A program made the translations under genes and the position numbers. Shown here piece after piece: positions 7,151 through 14,560 of a stretch of 36,504 nt of DNA (positions are counted from its first letter, which is position 1; the number at the start of each line of letters is the position of its first letter). Below the pieces are notes generated by a model, which made no database searches, was not told the DNA's origin, and was given only the letters and a program-made list of their open reading frames with translations. The stretch spans positions 1 to 36,504 of the forward strand of contig JAZRUG010000021.1 of NCBI GenBank assembly GCA_045652425.1, in the 5' to 3' direction. Source of the stretch: RGIG1995 sp045652425. GTDB lineage: Bacteria; Bacillota; Clostridia; Oscillospirales; CAG-272.

Positions 7151-7182
7151 AAAATGTGTGGGAAAAATTCCCACACATTTTT
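7151..7182. terminator. Bidirectional terminator
   Basis: AAAATGTGTGGGAA pairs perfectly with TTCCCACACATTTT around three A. It separates the lipoprotein remnant from the converging hprK gene. Confidence 0.85.
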
Positions 7183-7183
7183 G

Positions 7184-8110
7184 TTATTGAGGCATCATAT
7201 TCATCAGTCTGTTGTTTAAGTCTTCAGCCGTATTGAACCCCATTTTCTTTTGGTGGTTGTTCATAGCGGCTATTTCAAGGATAATAGCAAGGTTACGGCC
7301 GGGGTTAACGGGAATAGTGGTGGTAGGAATTTTGATTCCCATAATATCCGTGTATTCCGTATCAGCGCCGAGGCGGTCGTACATTTTGCCGTCTTCCCAA
7401 GGCTCAAGGTTTATTATCATATCAATCTTTTTGGTGTCTTTAACAGCACCCATACCGAAAATCCTACACACGTCAACAACGCCTATACCCCGTAACTCTA
7501 CGTAGTGCTTAATAAGCGCTGGAGCAGAGCCGACTAATGTTTTGGAAGAAACTTTTTTGATATCGACGGCATCATCAGCGACGAGTCTGTGTCCTCTTTT
7601 AACAAGCTCGATAGCCGTTTCGCTTTTACCGACACCGCTTTCGCCTATGATAAGCATACCCTCGCCGTAGATATCAACCAAGACTCCGTGACGGGTTATA
7701 CGAGGGGCAAGGCTGACCTTAAGCGAAGAAATAATATTAGCGGTAAATTCAGATGTTCTCCACTCTGTACGGAGTAGGGGAACGTCATATTTTTTTGCAA
7801 TACCAATCATCTGCGGTGAAATTTCAAGATTGGAAGTAACAACTACCGCCGCAGGTTTTTTTTCAAAGAAAGTATCCAGTCGTTGTAATTGCACTTCTCT
7901 TGGAAAGTCCTCAAGATATCCGTATTCGGTTTTTCCGAGAATTTGAATACGCGACGGGTCAAAGTAACCGAAATAACCCGAAAGGGGAAGACCGGGACGG
8001 CTAATATCCGAAGATTCAATCATAACGTTTTTGTCTTCGGGGAAGTTTAAAACTTCAAGTTGGAAGTCTTTTATAATACTATCAAGGGAAACGACGTATT
8101 TTTCAGCCAT
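7184..8110 (-). CDS. hprK: HPr kinase/phosphorylase
   Basis: HprK phosphorylates HPr on its regulatory serine when glycolytic intermediates are high and removes the phosphate when they are low, driving carbon catabolite control. The 308-residue length is typical. The P-loop GESGVGKS is at residues 156-163 and the family signature ELRGIGVVDV at about 205-214; the C-terminal helical segment is complete. AGGAGTG lies upstream of the ATG. The gene has its own promoter (8151-8179) and a shared terminator. HPr itself is not in the window. Confidence 0.97.
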   Translation of the reverse strand: MAEKYVVSLDSIIKDFQLEVLNFPEDKNVMIESSDISRPGLPLSGYFGYFDPSRIQILGKTEYGYLEDFPREVQLQRLDTFFEKKPAAVVVTSNLEISPQMIGIAKKYDVPLLRTEWRTSEFTANIISSLKVSLAPRITRHGVLVDIYGEGMLIIGESGVGKSETAIELVKRGHRLVADDAVDIKKVSSKTLVGSAPALIKHYVELRGIGVVDVCRIFGMGAVKDTKKIDMIINLEPWEDGKMYDRLGADTEYTDIMGIKIPTTTIPVNPGRNLAIILEIAAMNNHQKKMGFNTAEDLNNRLMNMMPQ

Positions 8111-8150
8111 AGCAGTTTCACTCCTATTTTAATTCAATTAATACAGTATT

Positions 8151-8179
8151 ATTTTACCATTAGCCGATAAATATGTCAA
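8151..8179 (-). promoter_or_regulatory. hprK promoter
   Basis: On the minus strand TTGACA (8179-8174), a 17-base spacer and TAAAAT (8156-8151) precede hprK by about 40 bases. Confidence 0.7.
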
Positions 8180-8237
8180 TAGAGCATTATTAGATTAATT
8201 AGATAGGGGAGAAAAGCGTATCTTATTAATTGTATTC

Positions 8238-8275
8238 AAAAAACAGTGTGTACGAGAAGAACTCGAACACACTGT
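8238..8275 (-). terminator. Terminator of the PDZ-protein gene
   Basis: ACAGTGTGTACGAG (8243-8256) pairs with CTCGAACACACTGT (8262-8275) with one mismatch, and the minus-strand product ends in a run of T. It stops transcription before the hprK promoter. Confidence 0.85.
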
Positions 8276-8286
8276 TTATAAAGCAA

Positions 8287-8832
8287 TTATTCATAAAATG
8301 GGGTAATATCCTGGAAGACACCGTTTCTGTATACCGTATAGGTGATAAATGTGTCTTCAGAAATATCATTAATAGCTGTTTCAAAATCGGAAATATTTTT
8401 TATGTCTTTTCCCGATATTGAAATTATAATATCGTTTATTTTTAAACCATTTGTCACAGGATTATCAAAATCAAGTTCAACGATTTTCATTCCAATAGGG
8501 ATTTCGAAGAGTTTTGAAAGTTCTTTATTTACCGGTTCAAGTTTAATAGCATCGTTTTTTTGGTAGTTAGTTTTTATGGTTTTAATCTTTTCTATGGCTT
8601 CTTCTGTTTCGTTAGACGAATCAAAATACGCTGTTTTGATAGTGGATGCAAAAACCAACACCGAAACTAAAAGTAACAAAATTACAACGAGGTACAGAGT
8701 AAAGTATTTTGCACTGAAAGGGATTTTTTTGCCATGAAGCTTGAGATAGGTACGGAAAGAGTCACTTGTAAGAGTGCCGTTAACATTTTCAGAAGAGTTA
8801 TCTGAAAATAGTGTTTTGGTATCTTTATCCAA
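8287..8832 (-). CDS. Single-pass membrane protein with PDZ domain
   Basis: The 181-residue reading begins at TTG, which has an AAGGGGGG site about 8 bases upstream; no better start is visible. A cytoplasmic N-terminus of about 42 residues is followed by a membrane helix (about 43-64, FTLYLVVILLLLVSVLVFAS), a charged linker and a PDZ-like domain (about 100-178; IGMKIVELDFDNPVTNGLKINDII...ISGKDIKNISDFETAI). This is the membrane-plus-PDZ layout of HtrA/DegP-type proteins with the protease domain missing. It probably binds exposed peptide ends outside the membrane as an adaptor. It follows the sensor kinase on the same strand, suggesting a link to envelope sensing. Confidence 0.7.
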   Translation of the reverse strand: MDKDTKTLFSDNSSENVNGTLTSDSFRTYLKLHGKKIPFSAKYFTLYLVVILLLLVSVLVFASTIKTAYFDSSNETEEAIEKIKTIKTNYQKNDAIKLEPVNKELSKLFEIPIGMKIVELDFDNPVTNGLKINDIIISISGKDIKNISDFETAINDISEDTFITYTVYRNGVFQDITPFYE

Positions 8833-8957
8833 ATCTTATACCCCCCTTTTTGTGTAAATACAATAAAAAATCTATACTTTGATAATAACAGTAAAGTTTT
8901 AATAAAAAATGTATTTTTTATTGAATTATTTTAATTTCTTTGTAAATAACAATAAAT

Positions 8958-10403
8958 TTATGCTTTTTCAAGTGTGAAAACGAATTCGCAGTATTCGCCG
9001 TATGCGCTTTTTGCCCAAATATCCTGACCGTGAGCCTCAATGATGGTTTTTGAAATATAGAGACCAAGACCGACACCGGTTTTGTCGAGACCGCGGCTCT
9101 TATCACTCTTATAAAATCTGTCAAAGATAAACGGCAAATCTTCGGAGGAGATTCCTTGACCTTCATTATAAACGGATATAAAAACTTGTTTACCTTTTTG
9201 GTTTATAGAAATTTTATATTTACCGTTTTCTCTTGAGAATTTTACGCCGTTGTCACAAATATTGTATAGTATCTGATGAATAGAGTCTTTATCAGCTTTA
9301 ACAAGGAGGTTAAATTCATCACAGTCGAAATCGACGTCAAGGTGTTTTTCGTCAATCTTTTTTTCGAAAGATAATACAATTTGACGAGCCATTTCACAAA
9401 TATCGAATTCCGTCATATTAAGCTTTTTTTCACCTGCTTCAAATCTTGAAATTTCAAGAAGTGATGAAACGAGACGAGAAAGCCGTTTTACCTCGGTAGC
9501 TACAATGTTTAAATAATGATTATATTTTTCGGGAGGAATAGCGCCGTCAAGCATACCGTCGATAAAGCCGGATATTGAAGTCATAGGCGTTCTTAAATCG
9601 TGAGATACGTTTGCAATAAACGCGCTTCGTGTTTTTTCGTGATTTTCGAGTTCTTCAGCCATATTGTTAAAGGATTCAGCCAACTGGGATATTTCATCGT
9701 AACCTTTAACAGGGACTCGTACTTTGAAGTTTCCTTTTGCAAATTCTTTAGCCGCTTTACTTATTTTTTTCAAAGGGGCTGTAATTCTTTCGCTTATGAA
9801 ATAGACAGTAAGAAGCGCGGCAAGCATAACCCAAAGCATCGCTGTGATAACTGTTCGTATCATTATTTCCGAAAGGGAAGTAAGAGAGGTTTCAGTAGAA
9901 ACGGCAAATATAATCCCGCAGTATGATGCTGTATTGTTTGACATGGGGATTGCATGATAAATCTGGTCTTTTTCGAAAAGGCCACCCATATTTGAAACGT
10001 CGGTTAATGAGCCTTCGGTGAGGACTTGGTCAACGATTGATTTAGGGACTTGAGCATTTACGTATTCTGAATCTGCAAGTCTGTCGGTTATAAGAACTGT
10101 TCCGTCAAGGTTAGTTAGGAAGAGAACCAAGTCTTTTTCGTAGGTTGTAAAGAGTGTAAGTGTACGTCTTAGATTTGCGTAATTATAGTAGATAAAATGC
10201 TGCAAATCAGAAGTATCCGATTGGTAAAGTTCTTTTTCGAAAAAATCTTTGACCGTAAAAGCCGATTCGGTTGTAATAGCTTTTTTTTCATCATTTGAGT
10301 AGGCTGTAATCATTGAGCCTACAATAAAAGCAAGTATGGCAAAGCTGACTATTATAATGCTCATAAATGCTACTATGTATCTTGTAAAAATACTTTTAAT
10401 CAT
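8958..10403 (-). CDS. Sensor histidine kinase, two-component system
   Basis: This 481-residue kinase has membrane helices at about 8-32 and 181-204 enclosing a ~150-residue extracellular sensor, a HAMP segment (about 205-257), the dimerisation/phosphoacceptor domain with His268 in SHDLRTPM, and an ATPase domain with the N box (NICDNGVKFS, 381-390), G1 (EGQGIS) and G2 (GVGLGL). All catalytic motifs are intact. It lies 75 bases after a response regulator gene, with a terminator-like hairpin between them. The pairing resembles the PhoR/PhoB or WalK types, but the signal cannot be assigned. AAGGGG upstream supports the start. Confidence 0.93.
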   Translation of the reverse strand: MIKSIFTRYIVAFMSIIIVSFAILAFIVGSMITAYSNDEKKAITTESAFTVKDFFEKELYQSDTSDLQHFIYYNYANLRRTLTLFTTYEKDLVLFLTNLDGTVLITDRLADSEYVNAQVPKSIVDQVLTEGSLTDVSNMGGLFEKDQIYHAIPMSNNTASYCGIIFAVSTETSLTSLSEIMIRTVITAMLWVMLAALLTVYFISERITAPLKKISKAAKEFAKGNFKVRVPVKGYDEISQLAESFNNMAEELENHEKTRSAFIANVSHDLRTPMTSISGFIDGMLDGAIPPEKYNHYLNIVATEVKRLSRLVSSLLEISRFEAGEKKLNMTEFDICEMARQIVLSFEKKIDEKHLDVDFDCDEFNLLVKADKDSIHQILYNICDNGVKFSRENGKYKISINQKGKQVFISVYNEGQGISSEDLPFIFDRFYKSDKSRGLDKTGVGLGLYISKTIIEAHGQDIWAKSAYGEYCEFVFTLEKA

Positions 10404-10424
10404 TAAAAATTACCCCTTGCAAAA

Positions 10425-10454
10425 ATATCCGCCCCACATTTTCGGGGCGGATAT
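10425..10454 (-). terminator. Internal terminator between regulator and kinase genes
   Basis: ATATCCGCCCC pairs perfectly with GGGGCGGATAT around an 8-base loop, and the minus-strand RNA continues with five U. It lies between the regulator stop and the kinase start, so part of the transcripts should end there. Confidence 0.75.
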
Positions 10455-10478
10455 ATTTAAGTAGTGTGTATGTTATGA

Positions 10479-11168
10479 TTACTGAAGGATCTCAAACTTG
10501 TATCCGACACCCCATACAGTTTTAAGTATCCATTTATCTGAAACGCCTTCAAGCTTTTCACGCAAACGTTTTACGTGAACGTCAACTGTTCTGGAGTCGC
10601 CGAGATAGTCGAAGCCCCAAACCTTGTCAAGAAGCTGATCTCTTGTGAATACTCTGTTGTAGTTCTGTGCGAGGAAATAGAAGAGTTCGAGTTCTTTAGG
10701 GGGAATATCAACGGATTTTCCTTTAATTTTAAGTTCATATTTCTGAAGGCTGACTTCAATATTATCGAATTTGATAACCTCGTCGTCTTCTTTGTTATCT
10801 TTTGCAGAATATCTTCTGAGGACAGCTTTAACACGAGCAGAAAGCTCTTTCATATCGAAGGGTTTAACAACGAAGTCATCGGCGCCGAGTTCAAGGCCGA
10901 GAACTTTGTCGAAAACATCGCCTTTAGCAGTAATCATAATGACGGGTTTGGAGGAGATTTCACGGATTTCACGGCATACCTGCCAACCATCTTTTTTAGG
11001 GAGCATAATGTCGAGGAGGACAAGGTCGGGTTCATAGAGTTTGAAAGCGTTAAGGCCTTCTGCGCCGTCGTTTGCAGTCTTTACTTCATAACCTTCATTT
11101 TCGTAATACACGCGAAGCATTTCGCAAATGTTGATATCATCGTCAATTACAAGAATAGTCGTACTCAT
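10479..11168 (-). CDS. OmpR/PhoB-family response regulator
   Basis: This is a 229-residue regulator. The receiver domain (1-120) has the acidic pair Asp9/Asp10, the phosphoacceptor Asp53 (LLDIMLP), Thr80 and Lys102 (VVKPFD). The C-terminal winged helix (about 130-229) has the family signature SRTVDVHVKRLREKL. AAAGGAG precedes the ATG. It is the first gene of the operon with the sensor kinase and has a consensus promoter with a dyad over its -35 region, which could be its own operator. Confidence 0.95.
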   Translation of the reverse strand: MSTTILVIDDDINICEMLRVYYENEGYEVKTANDGAEGLNAFKLYEPDLVLLDIMLPKKDGWQVCREIREISSKPVIMITAKGDVFDKVLGLELGADDFVVKPFDMKELSARVKAVLRRYSAKDNKEDDEVIKFDNIEVSLQKYELKIKGKSVDIPPKELELFYFLAQNYNRVFTRDQLLDKVWGFDYLGDSRTVDVHVKRLREKLEGVSDKWILKTVWGVGYKFEILQ

Positions 11169-11222
11169 TTTTATTACTCCTTTATGTTGAATGTTAAGAT
11201 TGTTATTTTTTTAACTTAATTC

Positions 11223-11251
11223 ATAATACCATAAATTGACCTAAATGTCAA
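11223..11251 (-). promoter_or_regulatory. Promoter of the two-component operon with overlapping dyad
   Basis: On the minus strand TTGACA (11251-11246), a 17-base spacer and TATTAT (11228-11223) form a strong promoter. TTGAC, six bases, GTCAA (11236-11251) is a perfect dyad covering the -35 element and is a candidate binding site. Confidence 0.7.
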
Positions 11252-11332
11252 TAGAGTTCGCATTGTTTTTTATAGGATATGTAAAAATACGAATAGAGCA
11301 TATTCTTTTTTTACAAAATTTCTGACAAACAC

Positions 11333-11361
11333 TTGATATAAAGTAAAAAAGGATATATAAT
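11333..11361 (+). promoter_or_regulatory. ychF promoter
   Basis: TTGATA (11333-11338), a 17-base spacer and TATAAT (11356-11361) lie 34 bases upstream of the ychF start. Confidence 0.75.
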
Positions 11362-11395
11362 AGATAGGTATTATATAAGAAAACGGAGAAAAATA

Positions 11396-12490
11396 ATGAA
11401 ACTTGGTATAGTAGGACTTCCTAACGTAGGAAAAAGTACACTTTTTAATGCTATTACGAATGCGGGAGCAGATTCAGCAAACTATCCTTTCTGCACGATA
11501 GAACCCAACGTAGGTGTTGTTGCGGTACCCGATAGCAGACTTGACGTACTTGCAGAGATGTATACACCGGAGAAGTATACGCCCGCTGTTGTCGAATTTG
11601 TTGATATAGCAGGTCTTGTAAAGGGCGCGTCTAAGGGGGAAGGACTTGGAAACAAATTCCTTGCTCACATAAGAGAAGTTGACGCTATATGCCACGTTGT
11701 AAGAATATTTGAAGATACGAACATTATTCACGTAGAGGGTAACGTTGATCCGCTTCGTGATATTGAAACTATAGAATACGAGCTTATTCTTTCAGATATG
11801 GAAGCTGTTGAAAGACGTCTTGACAGAGCGAAGAAGATGCTCAAGGGCGACAAGAAATACGAAAAAGAGATAGCTTTCCTTGAAAGAATACTTGCGGCAT
11901 TCAGCGAAGGTCAGCCTGCAAGAAAGCTTGAATATACCGAAGATGAGCTTGAGATACTTAAAGATATGCCTCTTCTTACGAAGAAGCCTGTTATTTACGT
12001 TGCAAACATAAGTGAAGACGATATTGCATCCGATATTAACGAAAACGAGCATTTTGCAAAGGTTAAGGCTTATGCAGATGCCGAGGGCGCGGCAGTACTT
12101 CCCATTTGCACAAAGCTTGAAGCGGAGATAGCAGAGCTTGAGGGCGAAGAGAAGGAAGAATTCCTTAAGGAAATGGGACTCGAAGAAAGCGGACTTGATA
12201 AGCTTATCAAAGCCGGATATTCTTTGCTTGGTCTTATAAGCTTTTTGACAGCGGGACCGAAGGAAGTAAGAGCTTGGACAATAACCAAGGGATCAAAGGC
12301 TCCTCAGGCGGCAGGAAAGATACACACCGACTTTGAAAGAGGTTTTATCAGAGCTGAAGTAATAGGATATGATGAGCTTATAGAGTGCGGAAGTATGACG
12401 GTAGCCAAAGAAAAAGGCTTGGTACGAAGCGAAGGAAAAGAATACGTAATGAAGGACGGAGACGTTGTACTTTTCAGATTTAACGTTTAA
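11396..12490 (+). CDS. ychF: Ribosome-associated ATPase/GTPase YchF (Obg family)
   Basis: This 364-residue protein is the standard length for YchF/OLA1. It has GLPNVGKSTLF (P-loop, about residues 7-17), the YPFCTIEPN switch region typical of YchF, the Walker B DIAGLVKGASKGEGLGN, a coiled-coil insert (about 130-200) and a C-terminal TGS domain (TAGPKEVRAWTITKGS to the end). YchF binds ribosomes, hydrolyses ATP rather than GTP and is linked to stress responses. GGAG 9 bases upstream supports the ATG. It is monocistronic, with its own promoter and terminator. Confidence 0.97.
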   Translation: MKLGIVGLPNVGKSTLFNAITNAGADSANYPFCTIEPNVGVVAVPDSRLDVLAEMYTPEKYTPAVVEFVDIAGLVKGASKGEGLGNKFLAHIREVDAICHVVRIFEDTNIIHVEGNVDPLRDIETIEYELILSDMEAVERRLDRAKKMLKGDKKYEKEIAFLERILAAFSEGQPARKLEYTEDELEILKDMPLLTKKPVIYVANISEDDIASDINENEHFAKVKAYADAEGAAVLPICTKLEAEIAELEGEEKEEFLKEMGLEESGLDKLIKAGYSLLGLISFLTAGPKEVRAWTITKGSKAPQAAGKIHTDFERGFIRAEVIGYDELIECGSMTVAKEKGLVRSEGKEYVMKDGDVVLFRFNV

Positions 12491-12491
12491 T

Positions 12492-12521
12492 AAAAAGCCC
12501 CTCTAAAAAGGGGGCTTTTTT
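12492..12521 (+). terminator. ychF terminator
   Basis: AAAAAGCCCC and GGGGGCTTTTTT form a G/C-rich hairpin with a U-tail directly after the ychF stop. Confidence 0.9.
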
Positions 12522-12548
12522 GAAGAAAAGAGTACGGAAATAAAAAGA

Positions 12549-13466
12549 ATGAGATACATAGTTCTTGATATGGAGTGGAATCAGCCGATGCATTTTTCGG
12601 TTGCCATAAAAGAGCCCATACATTTAAAAGGCGAGATAATACAGATAGGCGCAGTAAAGCTTGACGAGAATTTCAGAACGTTAGATACTTTTAACGTTAT
12701 GATTCGACCTAAATATTATACAAAGATGCATTCAAAGGTTGCCGAGCTTACTATGATAAGCAATCAGGATTTAAAGAACGGAATAGCCTTTGAAAAAGCG
12801 TTTGAGAAGTTCCAAAAATGGTGCGGGGACGATTTTTGTATATTGACTTGGGGCTGGGACGATATCCCGATGCTTGAAGATAATCTAGTTATATATAATG
12901 TAGATAAAACGTGGATTCCCGATACCTACAATATACAACCCATATTTGACGCGCAGATAACGAAAATGGGAAAGCAGTGTGCTTTATCTACAGCTATGGA
13001 GCTCGTGGGAGAGCCGCCGTTTGAGGCGCACGATGCATTGAACGATGCATTAAGTACTGCGGCTGTATGCAGACACCTGAATATGAAGACGGGACTTGAA
13101 AACTATACGCAATGTAAGCGAAATCTTGTGCCCGATTCTTTTAATTCTCCGAATAAATATAAGTATTGCAAGGATGCGAAGAAGGATAAGGCAATAACAG
13201 TTTTTGTATGTAATAATTGTAACGCATCTTTGGAACTCAGCGAATGGATTGCCCAGAAGCCCGACAGATATCTTTCTGCGATTAAATGCGAGTGCGGTCA
13301 AGAGTATTTTGTTAAAGTACGTTTCAGAAGAAACGAAGACAGAACGTACAGAGCAAACAGAACTGTATACGTTATGGACAAAGAGCGTAAGGAGTATTAC
13401 GAAAAAAAGGTAGCCGAAAAAGAAGAAAGCAGAAAGAAACGACTTTCTGCCGTAGGTAACGTATAA
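12549..13466 (+). CDS. DEDDh 3'-5' exonuclease with C-terminal zinc ribbon
   Basis: This is a 305-residue protein. The exonuclease fold covers about 1-180, with Asp7 and Glu9 (LDMEWNQ), an Asp in WGWDD (104/105), and His161/Asp166 in HDALND, matching the DEDDh metal-binding set of the RNase T/epsilon/KapD group. A second domain (about 216-265) has four cysteines in CNNC...CEC spacing (221, 224, 247, 249) and looks like a zinc ribbon, with a basic helical tail after it. The substrate is unknown; single-stranded DNA or RNA ends are likely. No good ribosome binding site is visible before the ATG, only GGAAA. It ends in a bidirectional terminator shared with the next gene. Confidence 0.85.
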   Translation: MRYIVLDMEWNQPMHFSVAIKEPIHLKGEIIQIGAVKLDENFRTLDTFNVMIRPKYYTKMHSKVAELTMISNQDLKNGIAFEKAFEKFQKWCGDDFCILTWGWDDIPMLEDNLVIYNVDKTWIPDTYNIQPIFDAQITKMGKQCALSTAMELVGEPPFEAHDALNDALSTAAVCRHLNMKTGLENYTQCKRNLVPDSFNSPNKYKYCKDAKKDKAITVFVCNNCNASLELSEWIAQKPDRYLSAIKCECGQEYFVKVRFRRNEDRTYRANRTVYVMDKERKEYYEKKVAEKEESRKKRLSAVGNV

Positions 13467-13473
13467 AAAGATT

Positions 13474-13501
13474 AAAGACCACCGAAATTTCGGTGGTCTT
13501 T
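13474..13501. terminator. Perfect bidirectional terminator
   Basis: A 28-base palindrome, AAAGACCACCGAAA and its complement, lies between two converging genes, with A/T runs at both ends. Almost the same GACCACCG stem is used again at 20231-20261. Confidence 0.9.
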
Positions 13502-13507
13502 ATTATG

Positions 13508-14317
13508 TTATTGACAACGCTTACTGCAGGTTAAAGAGGGGGGATTGAACTCGTTGACGGGGAACGCCATTTTTGCAAAAGCCTGACAGGGATCATCGGG
13601 CTGTGTCATAACGCATTCTTTGTCGGGAACGCTGAATTCTGTTGCGGAAACGATATATTGCCCGGGGCGCTCGATTCTTATAACCGAGAAGAAACCGAGG
13701 GAAACGTAAAGGTTTTTGTTACCGTCGGTGTCATCAAAACTACCGCCGAACATTTCAGCCAAAGGTTCAGGAACTTCGTCGGGAGTACAACAACAGCAAC
13801 AGCAACACTGGCTTGGTTCTGCGATTTTTGCATTTAAAACGACAGGATCAATAACCTCTACCGCAACAGTCGGCAAATTGGTGCTCATAGTTGTATTGCA
13901 ACCGCAGGAGATGGTGTTTGCAAGGCCCATTTCGCTTTTGAATATACTTACGTTGCCTTCACTGCCATAAAGGATAACGTTTTTTTCACAAACCGCCAGG
14001 CCTTCAAATTCACGGCTTCTTCCCATACCGATACAAGCTTCGCATACTACTTTTACATAGTATTTGATGTATATTTGATAGAAACCTCTGTTGAACTGAA
14101 CGGGTTCAACGTTGATATTTGCCGCGAGGATTTTTGTACATTTAGCTCTGACACTCGTGGCGTTTTCGATAATTTCTCTGCCATAGGCATTGAGAAAGAC
14201 TTTTACATCTTCAAAGCAGTCTTTATCTCTGCAGGAATCAAGGATACGGTTTGTGTCAATGCAAACGTTTTCCTTGTTACCGAGAGAACCAAGACAGCTT
14301 GATTTGTTATCAGCCAT
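13508..14317 (-). CDS. Cysteine-rich protein with seven consecutive Cys, function unknown
   Basis: This is a 269-residue soluble protein with no signal peptide or membrane segment. It contains about 20 cysteines, including seven in a row at residues 171-177, and conserved-looking blocks such as CIDTNRILDSCRDKDCFEDV and EPVQFNRGFYQIYIKYYVK. From memory it belongs to a Clostridia family of uncharacterised proteins. High Cys content and an expected extended beta structure recall spore coat proteins, but that is an inference. GGAGGAAA lies 7 bases before the ATG. The gene is monocistronic, divergent from a helicase gene. Confidence 0.75.
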   Translation of the reverse strand: MADNKSSCLGSLGNKENVCIDTNRILDSCRDKDCFEDVKVFLNAYGREIIENATSVRAKCTKILAANINVEPVQFNRGFYQIYIKYYVKVVCEACIGMGRSREFEGLAVCEKNVILYGSEGNVSIFKSEMGLANTISCGCNTTMSTNLPTVAVEVIDPVVLNAKIAEPSQCCCCCCCTPDEVPEPLAEMFGGSFDDTDGNKNLYVSLGFFSVIRIERPGQYIVSATEFSVPDKECVMTQPDDPCQAFAKMAFPVNEFNPPSLTCSKRCQ

Positions 14318-14560
14318 AATAATTTTTCCTCCATATATGTTAAAAAATAAATCGTTATAGACAGGTGTGAATACCTTGGTAATATAATATGCATATTGAA
14401 ATAAAGCGTTCTTTTTTGATAAATAAATTAAAAAATATTTAAAAGAATTTATTCCAATTTTTAAAGGAATATGTTATAATATATATGCATTTGTATAATT
14501 TATTACAGAAGATAATATAGACGTATATAATTTTTCACAGAGAGACTCAAGGGGGACAAG

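Noticed and set aside
10575..11219. 214-codon plus-strand ORF opposite the response regulator
   Set aside because: It is the antisense of a complete OmpR-type regulator, Phe/Val-rich with no ribosome binding site.
13787..13807. Poly-Cys codon run as a sequencing error or microsatellite
   Set aside because: The run is in frame with a long intact protein and uses mixed TGT/TGC codons, so it is kept as coding.
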